A stretch of DNA of 64,000 nucleotides from Paracyclopina nana (Eukaryota > Arthropoda > Copepoda > Cyclopoida > Cyclopettidae). The position numbers and the translations under genes were made by a program. The stretch lies in the NCBI GenBank assembly GCA_019096065.1, contig JAGUCH010000002.1, forward strand, positions 15,822,501-15,886,500, in the 5' to 3' direction. The notes beneath the pieces were generated by a model. The model saw nothing but the letters and a program-made list of their open reading frames with translations, was not told where the DNA came from and did no database searches. Positions 1 to 12,600 of the stretch are shown piece after piece; position 1 is the first letter of the stretch; each line of letters begins with the position of its first letter.

Positions 1-298
1 AAATGCTTTTGATCTGCCAGTGTTACCAGATTAAATGTGGACGTAAAATCACTATTTGGGCCCATGTAATTAATATTTCGTGGCTCGGAAAAAAGTATGG
101 CAGCCTAAAATAGAATTGTGTTTTTTTATATCGTTTTTTTTTTTTTTGATTGAGGCTATTTTGGTGACTGTTTGGCTTTTTACATTTGCTTACATCCAGT
201 GACACTGAAATGCGTCGAATCGCTCCTGTCAAAACAAAACAATTTTCAAGACGCAAACTGGAAACTGGATGGTGAAATAAGTGTGGACAAACGAAACA

Positions 299-3200
299 AT
301 GTCTCCACATGGAAGGAAGCCCGGTAAACTTCAAAAGCGATTTATCAATGAATCAGTCAGAATAGCGCATTATTTTGCAGGTCCGAAACCAAAACAAAGC
401 GTGGCTTCTTCCCCTGAACTTCCAATGCGGGAACGTACTTGTGTCTTGGACGGGGAAAAGTTCGACAATTATGAAAGCTATCAGTTTCATTTGGACCAAA
501 ATCATACCGAGGTTCTCATCAAAAGGTGCAAATTTTGCCCCTTTGAAAGCCGCCAACGTGAGGTTGTGTTTGAGCACATGTACCAGTGTCACTCCATGAG
601 GCCGCTGCTCAAAGTCATTCCTTGCACCCATTGTCATAACTTCAAGGCCACGAGTCTGGATTTGATCAATTTCCATATTCAAAGTCAGCAGCCGGTGCAG
701 CAACAATCATCTCCTACGCCGGAAAAGTCTGTAGAAGGGAGCTTCCGGATCGTGCCAGAGAAATCAAGTCCGACGAAAATTGTGCTCAGTCGCAGTATGA
801 TTCGGATATTTTGCCACATTTGCGACTTCAGCACCATGGACCGAAGCCAGTTTGGTGAGCACCTCGCCACCAACCATTTGATGTTGTGCTCATTGTGCAG
901 ATTTTCGACTGTCAGTGAAGATCTCTTGAAAAACCATATGCAAGTGGTCCACAAAGACGCAAAAGACCAGCAGCAACCTCCGCAAAGTTGCAATGATGAT
1001 GAAGATGTCAAGAGCAGTTGCAACAGTGAAAGTTTGTCCAAAAGAAAAGGTGTAAAAGTTGAGATGGGTCGTGCAAAAAAGGCGAAGAAAGATAACAACA
1101 ATGAAGAAGAACTTGGCGCAGGCAGTCAACTGAGGAAAAGCATTCGGAAGCGAAAAATCAAGACTCCACTTTCCCCTGCTGAAGGCAATGAAGTGCAAAC
1201 GACAAAAGTTCCTACTTCTAATCAATGCCAAATTGCAGATGAAGGAGCAAACTTCAGTATTCCCAAGAGGCCACGAGGTCGCCCCAAGAAATCTGTGCGG
1301 TCTTCAGTTCTGCCTCCGGTTCAGCAAATGGAAGAAAGTAGCGAAATGAGTCCAAAAAGGATGTACAAAACTAATTATGATGGAACAGATCCGACAGCTT
1401 CAAAAGATCAACCCAAAATGCCTGCAATCATTGCCATATCACCTTCCAAACAAGAAGCTGGATTGGAAAATGGGGGGCATTTTTCCAATCATACCAACAG
1501 TGAAAACCACTTGGGTGGCGATGAAAGATTGATGAGCGTGGCTTCACCAAAAACACCTACTAGAGGTCGACCAAAGAAATCTGTCCAGACTCCGGATCAA
1601 CTTGCAGAACGACAATTAAAAATGGATGATGTGTCTAGGCGAGACGTCTTGGAGTACACTTCAGCACGAAAACATCGGGAGCTCGTCAACAGCAAAGAAA
1701 AGCAAAAAGCTGCCAGAGGTCGACCAAAGAAATGCAAAAAGCCACCACCAACACAACTAACAATTATGGATCATGAAAATGAAAACCAAGAAGAAGTGGT
1801 GACTATTAACGATGTGAGCCATATGGTAGGCGAAGGTACTAACGATAAATTAATTGTCCAGGAAAAACTTACTCCAAAGCCGAGAGGGAGGCCACCAAAA
1901 AAATCGTCTTTGAAGGAACCAACACTACACCAAATAGCTTTGGTGGAAGAAGCCACAAGAAATGGCGAGTGTCCTATAGATTGCGAAAAAACACTCCATT
2001 TCGCAAATGAAAGCAACATTGCAGAAGATGGTAAACACGAATTGAACAAGGAAAAAGAAAAGCCTGCCCCCAAACCTCGCGGAAGACCGCCGAAAAAAGT
2101 CGACGAGCTCGCAAAGGGCCCAGAAGTTATTCAATCAGAACCGGCTGAGATAAAGCCCAAAAGACCACTGAAGACCCAGGAAAAGATCACAAAGGCACCG
2201 TTTGCCAAATCCTCAAGTGCAGTTCAACAATATTTACCTGTGGGCATTTCCAGAAAGATGGAAGGCAAAAAATGCCTTGACTGTGGCTATAATGGCTTGC
2301 AGAGGTATGACACCATCAGACACGTCCTGAACGTGCATTTAAAGACAAGGTTTTTCTCCTGCAACGAGTGTCACTTTTCGAGCTTGTACCTACTGAAACT
2401 CAAGAACCACTACTCAGCTGTGCATCAAGGAGACGAGAAAGTCTCTCCGTTACCCTTGGCTGAAATCAAGATTATCAAGATTGTTCACTCTCCGTTGCAT
2501 CTGGACCACGAGGAATTCAAGGAGTCTCGCCTGAAAAGAAGCCTGCTGTGCAGCAAAGATGGCAATTTGGCGGAGTTGAGGCCGGTGATTAAACGCTTTT
2601 TCATGTGCCCTCACTGCAGCCGATTCAAAAGCGAAATTCGAGACGAGTTTCTCAAACACTTGACAGCCTTCCATGACGCGAGGAGCAATGCTCAGATCAA
2701 AGGGGATGATACTTCACAAATCAAAAAGACTGAAGGAGAAAAACTGGATGCTTCCTATGATCGTTCAGAGTGTCTGTCCAATCCAGTTGTTGAAGAGGAT
2801 GAAAAATGGGCTTTGAGGCAGCTCATCACCGACGACGGAAGAAAGTGCATTTTGTGCAGGTAAGTTGAACAACAACTACGCTTTCAACCATACAATGCAT
2901 TAGCCGGCTTCGTAAAAAATACCCACAGGATTTGCAGGAATTTTCCTTTTCAATTTTAAATGCGATGTCTGAATTCACGTCTTCCGCATAATGGCAATTG
3001 AAGAATGAAACTGATATTTGAAAATGACACTTGGTAGTCATTATTGCCTAACTTTCTGGGGTTTCTTTGACAAGTTTCAAATGACAGCTTCCTTGTCGGT
3101 AGCTTCCTTTTCGTTAATTAACGCGCCAAAAAGTTCAAGTTCTTCTTGATTTTCGCCTTTTTTCTAAATTAGTGCAGTGCATAGCATCACTCTAAAACAT

Positions 3201-3965
3201 TCATAGTCACATAAAAAGCACATGAATGACCATACAGATTCATTTTCGCTGCATCGAACTCTTAGTACATTCATTGCTTGGTGGTGAAACCTAGCACATT
3301 TCCACATCCTTAATTTCATGCTTTACAGGTTCGAGGCTGAAATTCCATTAAAATTGCAAGAGCACATTTCGTCTAGCCACGTGGGCACAACCAATGTGTC
3401 ATGCCTGTCTTGCAAATGGAACTCGCCTAACTGGACTGCTTTAGTTGAGCACATGAAAGAGAAGCACGTGGATACCTTCGAGGATGAAGACAACGAGGAT
3501 AACATGGACGAGTGGCAATTTGCATGTTTGAAATGCAAATTGAAATTTCCAACAGAAGAGATTTTGAAGGAGCATTTCAAGAAATCCCACGCCACCGCTT
3601 TCAAATGTGCATTGTGCCAATTCTCCACATGCTCGGATCAGGCCCTAATTCAACATGTCACGGTCAAGCATTCCAACCAGACCATTAACGACGTGGTGAC
3701 CGAGCTCAAGTGCCCACTGTGCTGCCAATTCGAAGGCGAGGACCACGTGGACCTCAGTGGGCATCTGAGGAAAGCCCATGCGAAGGAAATCGGCTCCAAG
3801 TGTTGCTACTGCCAAGATATTCGGTCCACGACAATGTCAGTGATGCGGCACATTGATACGGTCCACTTAAACATTCGCAAGTATCCTTGCACGATTTGCA
3901 GCCATCGTTTCACGTGCTCCAGAGATTTGAAGAAGCACCTCCATTTGCACTCGTTGCGTTCCTGA
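299..3965 (+). CDS. C2H2 zinc-finger protein with five AT-hooks
   Basis: Two coding exons, 299-2859 and 3329-3965, joined across a GT/AG intron (phase 2) give about 1065 aa. The junction rebuilds a finger: the CILC pair lies at the end of exon 1 and its His pair at the start of exon 2, which supports the splice. Roughly four divergent C2H2 fingers lie at residues 40-220. A low-complexity middle (about 330-640) carries five RGRPKK or RGRPPKK AT-hooks, and eight or nine more fingers run to the C-terminus. C2H2 fingers plus AT-hooks imply a nuclear protein that binds AT-rich DNA or chromatin; target and role are inferred only. The start is the ATG at 299, because the open frame upstream has only a GTG. 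A polypyrimidine-AG at about 370-380 leaves open a 5' intron and a different first exon. I do not recognise an orthologue. Confidence 0.85.
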
Positions 3966-3972
3966 CAACAAC

Positions 3973-3978
3973 AATAAA
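3973..3978 (+). terminator. Polyadenylation signal of the zinc-finger gene
   Basis: AATAAA lies 8 bases after the stop codon at 3965, implying a very short 3' UTR. Confidence 0.6.
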
Positions 3979-4161
3979 TGCACTTTGAAATTCAAATGCG
4001 ATATTTTAGCCGTGTTTCCACTTGAAATTGAGCTGCGCCATCATATGTGGTCCATGTTTAAGTTTTGGATTTACAGCTTTTTTCTTATTTGATCTTGTTA
4101 ACGCTGTCACCAACTCAACATCAGGCATCGTCCTAGTTATGATTAGTACTTATTGCAGGAA

Positions 4162-4774
4162 TCACGCGTCTTTTGTCAGCGTGTAGACCAGGGTTTTTCT
4201 GCCTGCCGCCGGATCTGTGCAAATAGGATCACCTAATGGCTCGTACCCGCAAGATTTGCCTAGAACTCTCATTATCTGAAAGAGAGGGAATTTGAATCCA
4301 TTATTTGGGTGGACCAACAAGCCCAGAATAAACTCGAAAACACTTGCTGTACAAGTTGCTGTAAACATAATAGACCTCTTTTACTTAAGGGCCTTGATCA
4401 CCTTGAAAGCAGAGCAATTGAGTAACAAGCCATCGTTGTCTTTACTATTCTTGTTGGTCATTGTGAAGCCAGCTTCGATCAATGCCCGGATTTCATCTTC
4501 CTCGACTCCATATAATGTGCTGGTTGGGCAGGTGTATTCACCCATATCTAAATGGAAGGCATTGACATTAAAACTTAAAAGTACTAGTAGATTGGCCTCA
4601 TTTCTTCAGAAATACCCAAAGCTGTGGCATTTTTAAATATCTGCCTCAATTTCAAGCAATACTAATTTCGTTGGAAATTCAATAGGATTCAATGATTTTC
4701 TTTTCAGTTCACATGCGTAATTTACCTTCTCTTCTGAAGTCAGCGATGATTCCAACAACCAACTTTCCAGGCAT
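4162..4774 (-). CDS. Small three-exon gene, copy A of a tandem pair (102 aa, unknown family)
   Basis: Exons on the minus strand: 4774-4726, 4547-4402 and 4275-4162, all with GT/AG ends and intron phases 1 and 0. The product is 102 aa, starting MPGKLVVGIIADFRRE and ending GRKTLVYTLTKDA. It pairs exon for exon with copy B at 5044-6212: first and last exons have identical lengths (49 and 114 bases) and the protein is clearly similar along its length. That conservation of frame and splice sites is the evidence that both are real genes. The family is not recognised. The end (a GF, then GRTxLVYTLTK) faintly recalls the C-terminus of GTP cyclohydrolase I feedback regulatory protein, but that is a weak guess. 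No signal peptide or membrane segment is seen. Confidence 0.75.
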
Positions 4775-5043
4775 ATTTGAAGGAAAAAACCGAAGTAGTA
4801 TGCTAAGGAATAGCTTCAATTCACGACTGGGCGTTGTAGGTTATTAGCAGGCAATTTATTAAGGCAAACAATGCAATGGTAACTTCCCGCAAAAGTGAGT
4901 CACCGCGCATTTAACATTCTTCTTGAAAAAACCGCTTTTAGTAACAATATATTAATTCTGGGGCATATCTAACAGGAGCACGGCATTCATGATTAGTACA
5001 TACACAAATCCAGTTTTTTGTGGGCTTTTAAAGCTAATTAAGA

Positions 5044-6212
5044 TTAAGTATCCTTGGTCAAGGTGTAAATTAAGGCGGTTCTTCCTCCAGGAGCTTCAGT
5101 AGAAACGGGGTTACCAATGGGCTCAAAACCGAAGGATTTGCCAAGTTCTCGCATCAGCTGAAAAATTACTAATTATGTATGTTTTGGCATGATAAAAACA
5201 CTTTTTTATGTCCACTTATTTAAATGGCGCAGCCTTTTAAAAATACCAGATGTGGATTCTTTTCTATTTCGGCGTTTTGGCGTTTTTGACTTGCGAATGG
5301 CAGAAAAAATTAGACCTCTTCGAAAAACAAATCGCCGCTCCATCTAGCGGATTATTTAATGCTTATTGTTTTGAAAGATCATATAAAAATGCGCTATTTC
5401 CAGCTATAAATATTCAAATGAACGTCGTAAATTGAAAATGTTATCTACGTCTATCTATGGTGAAAAGTGATTGTAGGAGGTGCCATTATTTTCTGCGAGG
5501 GAATTTGAAAGCTGGATGAATTGTATTCTTAGACTCATTACAAAATTGGCTAAATAAAAGTACATATTGTCAGCCAGATCGCATATGAACTAATGAGGCA
5601 ATTTCTGGAGAAAAGTCGAAAAGAAAGCCTCATCTTAAGAAAGCCATTTGCCAATTAACTAATTTTCACCTTTAAAACAAGAGCACCCACCAAAAATTAG
5701 TACTACGCCGGAATTTCACAGCAATTGAGGTTAATTAGGTACTTTTTAGGCTCACCTTGAAAGCAGAACTGTGAATTTCGTAGCCCTCCTCTTCTTTGTT
5801 GCGGTCAGTCATTTTGAAGCCTTGCTCAAGTAAAGTTTGGACTTCAGCCTTTTCAAGGCCGAAAACGGTGCATTTCGGGCAGACGTATTCGCCCTCATCT
5901 GAAATATTGGAAATTGAAATGAAATACGGCTCTTAGCAAAATTGCTTTTGTTGCCCTTATTCTTGCTAATTTTATCACGAAACAAAAGCATGAAAATTTG
6001 CTTGAGAGGCAAAACCTGAGCAACGTGAGCCATATCAGCAATTTAAGTGTATCTTGGCAAAACCAGATTCGTTTATTCATGCACACCCACGCACAAAATT
6101 GCAATTTGCCTAATTTTGGCAATTGCTTAAGATCTTTTTTTGCTCCTCTCAAATTGCATTTACCTTCTCTCCTGAAATCTGCGAAAATCCCAATGACTAA
6201 TTTTCCAGGCAT
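5044..6212 (-). CDS. Small three-exon gene, copy B of a tandem pair (101 aa, unknown family)
   Basis: Exons on the minus strand: 6212-6164, 5898-5756 and 5157-5044, with GT/AG ends and the same intron phases (1, 0) as copy A. The 101-aa product starts MPGKLVIGIFADFRRE and has a CPKC motif early in exon 2, where copy A has CPTS. It ends GGRTALIYTLTKDT. The ATG at 6212 is chosen because copy A starts at the same residue, although the frame stays open upstream here. Copies A and B lie head to tail about 0.3 kb apart, so a simple tandem duplication is likely. The introns and middle exon have diverged, so the duplication is not very recent. An AATAAA on the minus strand at about 4860-4855 could end this transcript. 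Function unknown. Confidence 0.75.
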
Positions 6213-9200
6213 TATTTTGTTGCAGGAATTGTAGCCCTTGTCCACTATGCAGGAGCAGGTAAATAGAAGGTCTGTGCAACAGCTGCACCTTTGGAGGTAA
6301 TCCTGGATGTGAAAAGAGCAACATGTGGAGATGGGCATGCCAAATGTACATAAAGAGCGGCAAATACGAAAATGGCAATTAGAAATGTGCACAGCGAATT
6401 TTAGTGTAACTTTAAAATTACTTGCACGATTGCTTATGATTTTATCTCCATATTTGCATTTTTCTGCCCAAAATTGTTGATTTAAGCAGATGATGATGCA
6501 TTCGGGCGAACGCAGGTCGTTACTACTACAATAAACTTTGGAGGAAAAAATGTTTACCAGCAAAGTTTGCTCTTCGATGGCTTAGCATATAACATCAGGT
6601 GCATCAGCTGAAGTTGATTTTGCAGTACAAGAATGAGCCAAACCATTTCCGAATCTGCTATTTGATGGAAGACAGAGAGCTTGTCCACTGAAAGCTGAAA
6701 AAGGTATTAATTTAGTGTAGGCTCTCAACTTCAACACTTTCATAAGACATCATGCACTTCAATTAGAGTCCAAGCCATCTCTCAGATGCATTTTGTTGAA
6801 GAAACTTTTGCGACCAAATTGGTTACCTTAGACTTTGCTCTCTAATCTCACACACTTCCATTCATTCATGAAGAGAAAAAAGCCAAAAAAAATTTACAAG
6901 GCCAAGGCAAAAGCTATGAGGCTTTACAAAATGTGCATACCAAATAGCAATTAATTGCTTAATTAATGATGAGTGATAAAATGCAAGCCAAGTACGAAAT
7001 TGAAGCAGCGTTCTCATGTGGTGTTCATCTACGTCATTTTGAGATTCACTTATGATTTCAAGACTCCGTCAGTTTCGTACTTAGGAATATTGTGTAGTAA
7101 AATAAACTAAAATCTAAAAATTCTGAATAAAATATTTGACGCTTTAAATCTATTAGGAGTATCGAACTGTTAAGAAGCAGCATTAACCTTAGTTTTTAGC
7201 TCAAAAAGGTTTTAGAGGACAAGGACTGTCCTTTCCGTAATAAATGAACAACACATTAATACTGATATGCATTATACCAGCCAAAAGCTTTTTCATGCAA
7301 GAGTTCAAGTGAATAAATTGGTAAAGGCCATCGATTTATGTAAAGCATGCGTGTACGCATATGCCAAACAAGAGAAAATTCAAGAAATAGCCAGATTTGA
7401 TGAGGATTTTTGAAAGAGAAGGATTTACTCGAAAAGCTTTTTATGCAACTAGCTGCTAATATGCCCTATTTATGCGCTTTTTAAAAATGGTGTGAAAAAA
7501 ATTGCCTCAAGGTAATCTAATGCTGACTGCGTGGAAAGGCTTTAAAGCAACTAGGTTCTGAAGATTTGTGTAATTTCTGTAGTTTTCGAAAACACATTTA
7601 AAGGCTGCAAGTAGTGCGATTTTCCAATATTGCATAGCGGAAACAGACTTAAAGTGAGGCTTTCGAATCATGTGCCAACTCTTGAAATATCAAATCAACG
7701 CTTACAAATTGCATGCGGTAAAATTGTTATGGCATGAAAAAGCTCAATTTTAGCTGCATCGACGTACAGCCTCCTTTGTTGAAGATTTCCGGGAAGAAAT
7801 AAAGACATAATGTGATTATCCGCTTTTAAAATTTCTTGCTAATAATGGAATGCAATTAGGCATATTAATCTACAGCAAAGCTAGGATGTACTTATTATGT
7901 CATACACCTTCTTCCTTACTTTACATTGGCTTTATAAAAGCTATCATAGGAAGCCAACAACCTTTTAAAAGCAAAAACTTAATCTTTGCTGTGCTTAGTT
8001 CCTTATGCTGCTGTTGCCGGGAAGATTGGATGGTATGAAAGCACTGGTAAATCATCATTTACCCGCGAATAATTAGCACTTTTGGCTAGTTTTGAATACA
8101 ACAAAAGACCGTTTTGAACCCAAGTTAAAAACTCGTCAAAAGTCAATTACTGCGTGGAGCGTTGCCCTTTGTTGAAGGCAGTTCGCGGAAAAAAGACTCT
8201 TTGTTGTTATTTTTGAGCACTTCCGCTGAAGTAGGCTATTTTCAGTTCCTCGCAAAAAATATGTTATAGATTGCACCATAAGTTGCCGTTTTCCTTCAAC
8301 ATTGCCATGACTGGCAACATTGGTAAAATTGTCACGTCTTCTTTGAAGGCCTGAATACTTCGAGCACTTTCACAGCTAGCTAGACTCAAAGTCTTGGCAA
8401 ACAGCGGTTGTTGACTGCAAGTCTGGCTATTGCATTACGTGTTGCTGAAGATTCACGGAAAACGCTCCGATTTTTGCATCACGTCGCTACTTTGATCCTC
8501 CGTGGAGCTGAAGGCCATCTATCAAAAGCCTCTTCAATGCCTAATTAGTGTGGCCAATTAATTTCGGTGCATGCACTCGAGCCACAAGTTGCACTGAGCC
8601 TACCTCCTTTTGACCCTCGAGGTTAACCTTAGCTCGAGTGGTGTGAAAGAGGCTTCGTAGAAGCCAAATCCAGCATTCACACTCATCGAAAAATGAAGTG
8701 AGGTCCTAATATGTATTTTCTTTAGCTCAAAGGCCTAAAAAACCAGGAGGAAAACTGGGATTGTGCTAAAGAGGAAATGAAACTCAAAATACAATGGCGG
8801 AGCAAAATCAGGAAAATCTTCTTTTGGCCAAAATTCCAGCTCGAAAGTAAAGACAATTTATATTAGTAGCTACAAAAACAAGGAGTCCTTTAATTCATAA
8901 ACGCATGTACGCTCATATTCTGTAGCAGGAAAATTGAAGATATACATATAGTTGCACACTTTTAAACTTTTCCAAGGCGGGTTAACTTTGCTCTAACTTC
9001 CTAGTTTGATGCGAGTTAAGGACATAAGCTCACGTGCAGGAAATGCATTCCAAATGTAATCTGCATTAATTACGCGCAATGATAGCGCCATTAGCTTAAC
9101 TTATTCCGTTATGTTGCTTTGCCAACATCTTGATAGGATGTTTTGCATTGTGGTATTATTATGTCACGGTTAAAAGGCCTCAAATCCTCTTTGAAAAAGT

Positions 9201-9601
9201 ATTTAGAAAGCAAGCAGCCTTTGGTAATGCGTTGTGGATTGCAATAGTGTTTTACTCTCAATGAATTCGCAGAAACTTATATTAAAAATGTAAACAAAGT
9301 CACGTGGACACCAATTGTCATTGATAATGTGAGTCACGTCAACAAAAATACATTGACTGAAACGTAACCCGCAATGCTGATTGATTAAAGCAAACCTATT
9401 GTAAATACGCAAAAGCTGCATGTAGCAGATATACTATGACTAATAATCGAAGGCCCGAAATGGAAGAAAGCTCGAAGGTCATACTGCGTGTTAAATCGAA
9501 GCACATGCTCATGCATGCAGCCCAAGCCCAAGTATACACTCGTACGAGGCTTTATCAACAATTAAATGTTAGCTAGATAGCCTAAACAAACTCCGGGCAA
9601 G
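6213..9601. other. AT-rich intergenic region
   Basis: Between the small gene pair and the TRPA channel gene I see no exon series with matching splice phases, no tRNA and no clear terminal repeats. The short open frames here look like chance. It presumably holds the promoter of copy B and of the channel, and any untranslated first exon. Confidence 0.5.
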
Positions 9602-12600
9602 ATGCGTGAGGAAGGCGAAGCAATTGAGCTGCAAGACATGGATGAAGAGGAGGAGGACATTTCCATCATCGTGGATGATGCCGAAGATGACCCAGTTCAA
9701 GCCAGCAACGGCGAAGATGAGCTCAATAGACTAAATGTCAAGCACCAGAGAAGGTAAAATAAGCGGCTTACATGGCAAATCGTAAATGGAAAAGTGGCTT
9801 TTGATTTTAATCTTGCAGGGGCTCGACTGCCTTTGAGATAGCCAATGATACTATTCTCAGCTCACCGACTGAAGCTCTAGGTGTTGGCAAAAGCCTGCAT
9901 CAATTGGCTCGTGATGGTGATGCAGATGCTATGGCCTCTTTGCTCCTGGCCTCATCAAGGGATGAGGTGGCAAAGTATATCAACACTCTGGATGAAAAAC
10001 GCTTGTCTCCATTGCATTATGCAGCCCGCCACTCTGATCTTGAGGTCATGAAGCTGCTAGTGCAATTCGGAGCGGATGTCAACATTAAAGGTAGATTAAT
10101 TGATGCTTGCCAACCTGGCTTTATTAATTATCTAGCGAAGTAACAACACCATTAAATAATTCGTTAAAATGCATCATGCAATGCATCTAAAGTAAGCAGG
10201 GTGACCCGATGTGGCTATTTATAGCCAAAGCGGCTATTTTTGACCCAAGTACTATATTTCTGTAGCCACATTTGCAAGTGTGGCTACGGAAATGTAGGCC
10301 GCATAGCCAGTCATTTGGGGCTATTTATGAAGAGCCTAAAAATTCGATATTTTTACTGAATAAACGCTTGAAAAATTTTCAAAAAACTGGGGAAAAATTA
10401 AGTATGCAAAAATGGCTGACTAAAGTTTTGAAATTTCTGCTACCAAAATAAGATGAAAATCACCCTGATTAATGGATCAAATTTTCAAAATATTTATCAT
10501 TATTTAGACAATCCTAAAAGTTGTGGCTACTTTTTTGCCAATTTGTGGCTATTTTGAGTCTTTCTTTCTTATATAGCCAAACGTGGCTTTTTGGGGAAAA
10601 ATCTGGCTATGACCCGCTCTAATTTTCTGGTCACCCTAAAAGTAAGTATAGTTGAAACGAGCGCTTTTTTAGCTGAAAAAAGTACTTTTCTTGTCACATT
10701 GGGAAAAGTGAATTATATTGTTATTATTTTCAGGCGATGATGATATGACACCTATCCATTATGCAGCAAGGTATGCGCGCGTCAATATTCCAAAGAGGAA
10801 AAGAAAGATGTCCATCACACCAATCACAACACCAAAAAGCAGTGAGGGAGATCCAGCCCACGACTTGGTGGATAACAAAGAAGTGATCGACATGCTGACC
10901 ATTGTAAAGGCTGCCGAGGACATGGTAGATGCCACAGTGGATTATCTGATTTCAAATGGGGCCAATATCAATGCTCATGACAAATATGGCATGACTCCCT
11001 TGCACCACACGGCAATCCGAGGCAACAGGAAAGTGCTGACCAAATTGCTGCTTGCACCTGGCATCAACAAGGAGCCGAAGGACATGCAAAACAGCACACC
11101 CCTCCATTTGGCAGCCACCTACAACCAGCCGGGTGTGGCCAAAATCTTGCTCAATCAAGGTGGCAACAATCCTCGAGCCACTGACAGAGATCACAGGACT
11201 CCTCTGCATGAAGCTTGCCAAGAAGGATCTCACCGAGTAGCTGAGATTTTGCTCAAGGACGTGGAGGAGAAGTTGGGCACTTTCGAGGCCAGGAACATGA
11301 CCCATGACAAGGATTTTGAGGGTGACACACCTCTTTCTTTGGGCGTGGGCAAGGGTGGCACTCAGATTGTCCAACTGTTGCTGTCTTACAAGGCCAATCC
11401 CAACCAAAAGAACAAAGAGCTGACTTTCCCCATTCATTTTGCAGCCCGAACAGGAGACTTGGACACTTTGAAGCTGCTCGTGCAGGTACAAATTCAAGCT
11501 TCTTATATGAGATTAAGGTATAAAAATACTTCATTGTTAATGTACTAGAATGGAGCTATGAAAAACAGCATGAACGCAATCCACCAAACTCCCCTGTATT
11601 TGGCAGCAGAAAACAACAACTTGTCTGTTATGGAATACTTATTGGACAGGTATAATATGAACTTAATAAATGCGTACTATATTTGAGGATATAGGAAAAG
11701 ATTATAAAATATGATTATTCCAGTAATGCTGATATTGATAAGTGGACTGTGAACCAAGTGACCCCACTTTGCATAGCAGCCATTGAAGGCCATGCTGAGG
11801 CTGTCAACCTTCTGATGTCAAGGGGAGCAAAGTTGGAGTTGTGTGACAAGGATGACAGGAGTCCACTCTTTCACGCAGCTCAAAACAACAACATTGAAGT
11901 CATCCAAGCCATCCTGACCTACCCAGATGGAAAAGACCTCCTTGAAATGGCAGACATGTATGACAACCTGCCCATTCATGCTGCAGCCAGAGAAGGCCAT
12001 TTGGAAGCTCTCAAGGCTCTGGCTGAGTCCGGATCCCCCATAGACAGGAAGAATGAAGATGAGCAAACTCCAATTCACCTGGCAGCAATCAATGGCAGAG
12101 TTGATGTGGTTGAAGAGCTCCTCATGAGAGACAGGAATGCCATCATGAATGAGGACGAGGATTCCAACAAACCTCTTCACTTGGCATGCTTGAACAAGAA
12201 GCACAAGACTGCCGAAGTCCTCCTCAAATATGGAGCTGATGTCAACTGCAGAAATGCCAAAAAGTGGACTCCGCTGGATGTGGCAGCCTCAGTGGGAGCC
12301 TACCACTGTGCCAAACTCTTGCTGGACACCCACTCACCTATTGATCCTGTGGATCGGACCAAGACCACTCCGCTTCACTTGGCAGCTGAGAACGGGCATG
12401 CCAAGGTTCTGGAGCTGCTGCTCAATTATGGAGCCGACATCACCATGGAGGACTCTCACCATAGAAACGCTCTGGAGAGGGCAATTCTCAGTGGCAAGAA
12501 GAACTGTGCCAAAGCCATCCTGGAGCACAAGCACTGGAAGAAAGCCATGAGAACCTCACATCCCACCTATGATGATCATGGGACTCTGGTACCAGAAACT

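Noticed and set aside
4162-6212. Copies A and B as one gene with alternative exons
   Set aside because: Each copy has its own start and stop exons in full order, so a tandem gene duplication is simpler, although cross-splicing would be in frame.
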